NCBI RefSeq assembly: GCF_938039205.1
Contig: NZ_CALHVM010000025.1
Coordinates: 1 to 64,000, forward strand
DNA from: an uncultured Campylobacter sp.
GTDB taxonomy: Bacteria; Campylobacterota; Campylobacteria; Campylobacterales; Campylobacteraceae
DNA: 64,000 bases
Reading direction: 5' to 3'
A program made the position numbers and the translations under genes. Below the pieces are notes generated by a model. It did not search any database and was not told where the DNA came from. It saw only the letters and a list, made by a program, of their open reading frames with translations. The number at the start of each line of letters is the position of its first letter. Within the stretch, counting starts at the first letter, position 1. Positions 63,884-64,000 of the stretch are shown here, in pieces.

Positions 63884-64000
63884 AGCCGATGAACGCGTTT
63901 AAAACCGTTAAATTTACGAGCTCGGCCGGTAAATTTGACTCGTTAAATTTAACTACGGCGCTTGTCAAATTTGAAATATTTAGCCGCAAATTCGGCGCCA

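Larger units (their letters stand above)
43411..64000 (-). repeat. Right arm of the giant perfect inverted duplication
   Basis: Reverse complement of 22530-43119. It reaches the last base of the window, so its outer end and whatever follows are unknown. If the window's contig ends near here, a fold-back error is favoured; if unique sequence follows, a real rearrangement is. Confidence 0.97.

Noticed and set aside
22530..64000. Counting right-arm genes as true paralogues or as a composite transposon
   Set aside because: No transposase, integrase, target-site duplication or insertion-sequence ends were seen at the axis, and absolute identity with a microhomology breakpoint fits a fold-back better.
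1..64000. CRISPR array, tRNA or rRNA genes
   Set aside because: No regularly spaced repeats, no cloverleaf-like sequences with a TTCGA arm and no rRNA stretches were noticed in any gap.

Overview
The window looks like a Campylobacter chromosome segment. The run perR, dxs, fliH-fliG-fliF, hisC, pheA, lysA, LptG-like, pth, rplY, then tal, serB, cheW, cheA, cheV, greA, lpxB is the order I know from C. jejuni. The moderate GC content (well above the roughly 30% of C. jejuni) and the presence of menA-like, PilT-like and nrfHA genes point to the C. showae/rectus/curvus/concisus side of the genus. The species is an inference.

Bases 1-22529 are single copy and mostly on the minus strand. They hold a broken protein-phosphatase gene at the left edge, a SUKH-like protein, the peroxide regulator PerR, an 850-base gene-free stretch, and a tightly packed cluster reading lysA-pheA-hisC-fliF-fliG-fliH-dxs (amino acids, flagellar MS ring and switch, isoprenoids). 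Next come pth, rplY and an LptG-like permease. A second cluster reads metallophosphoesterase-cheV-cheA-cheW-serB-tal-PilT-like ATPase (lipid A, chemotaxis, metabolism).

Bases 22530-64000 are a giant inverted duplication. A left arm (22530-43119) and a right arm (43411-64000) of 20590 bases each are reverse complements wherever I compared them, and every gene pair satisfies left + right coordinate = 86530 with identical protein. They are separated by a 291-base spacer. The right arm runs to the last base of the window, so its true end is unseen. Each arm carries greA, lpxB, an LprI-like protein, nrfA-nrfH (nitrite ammonification), surE, tcdA, mobA, pldA, a decaying YwqK-like gene, a SUKH protein, a MenA-like prenyltransferase, yceI, a cassette of unknown small membrane proteins, glycerate kinase with a GntP permease, an unknown membrane protein, a tiny membrane ORF, a short Sua5-like protein, an EamA exporter and a DpnII-type restriction-modification pair (GATC).

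The axis of symmetry cuts the DpnII-like endonuclease gene. Neither copy has its amino terminus, and the breakpoint shows a 7-base complementary match that would let a strand fold back and prime on itself. That pattern fits a fold-back chimera or assembly error at least as well as a real palindromic amplification. Right-arm genes should therefore not be counted as true second copies until reads across 43119-43411 are checked.

Other points of interest are a PilT-family ATPase with a long acidic amino-terminal extension containing repeated KF motifs, an NrfA whose active-site haem motif is CxxCH, a two-hairpin leader before an unknown membrane protein, and a striking density of AAATTT words.
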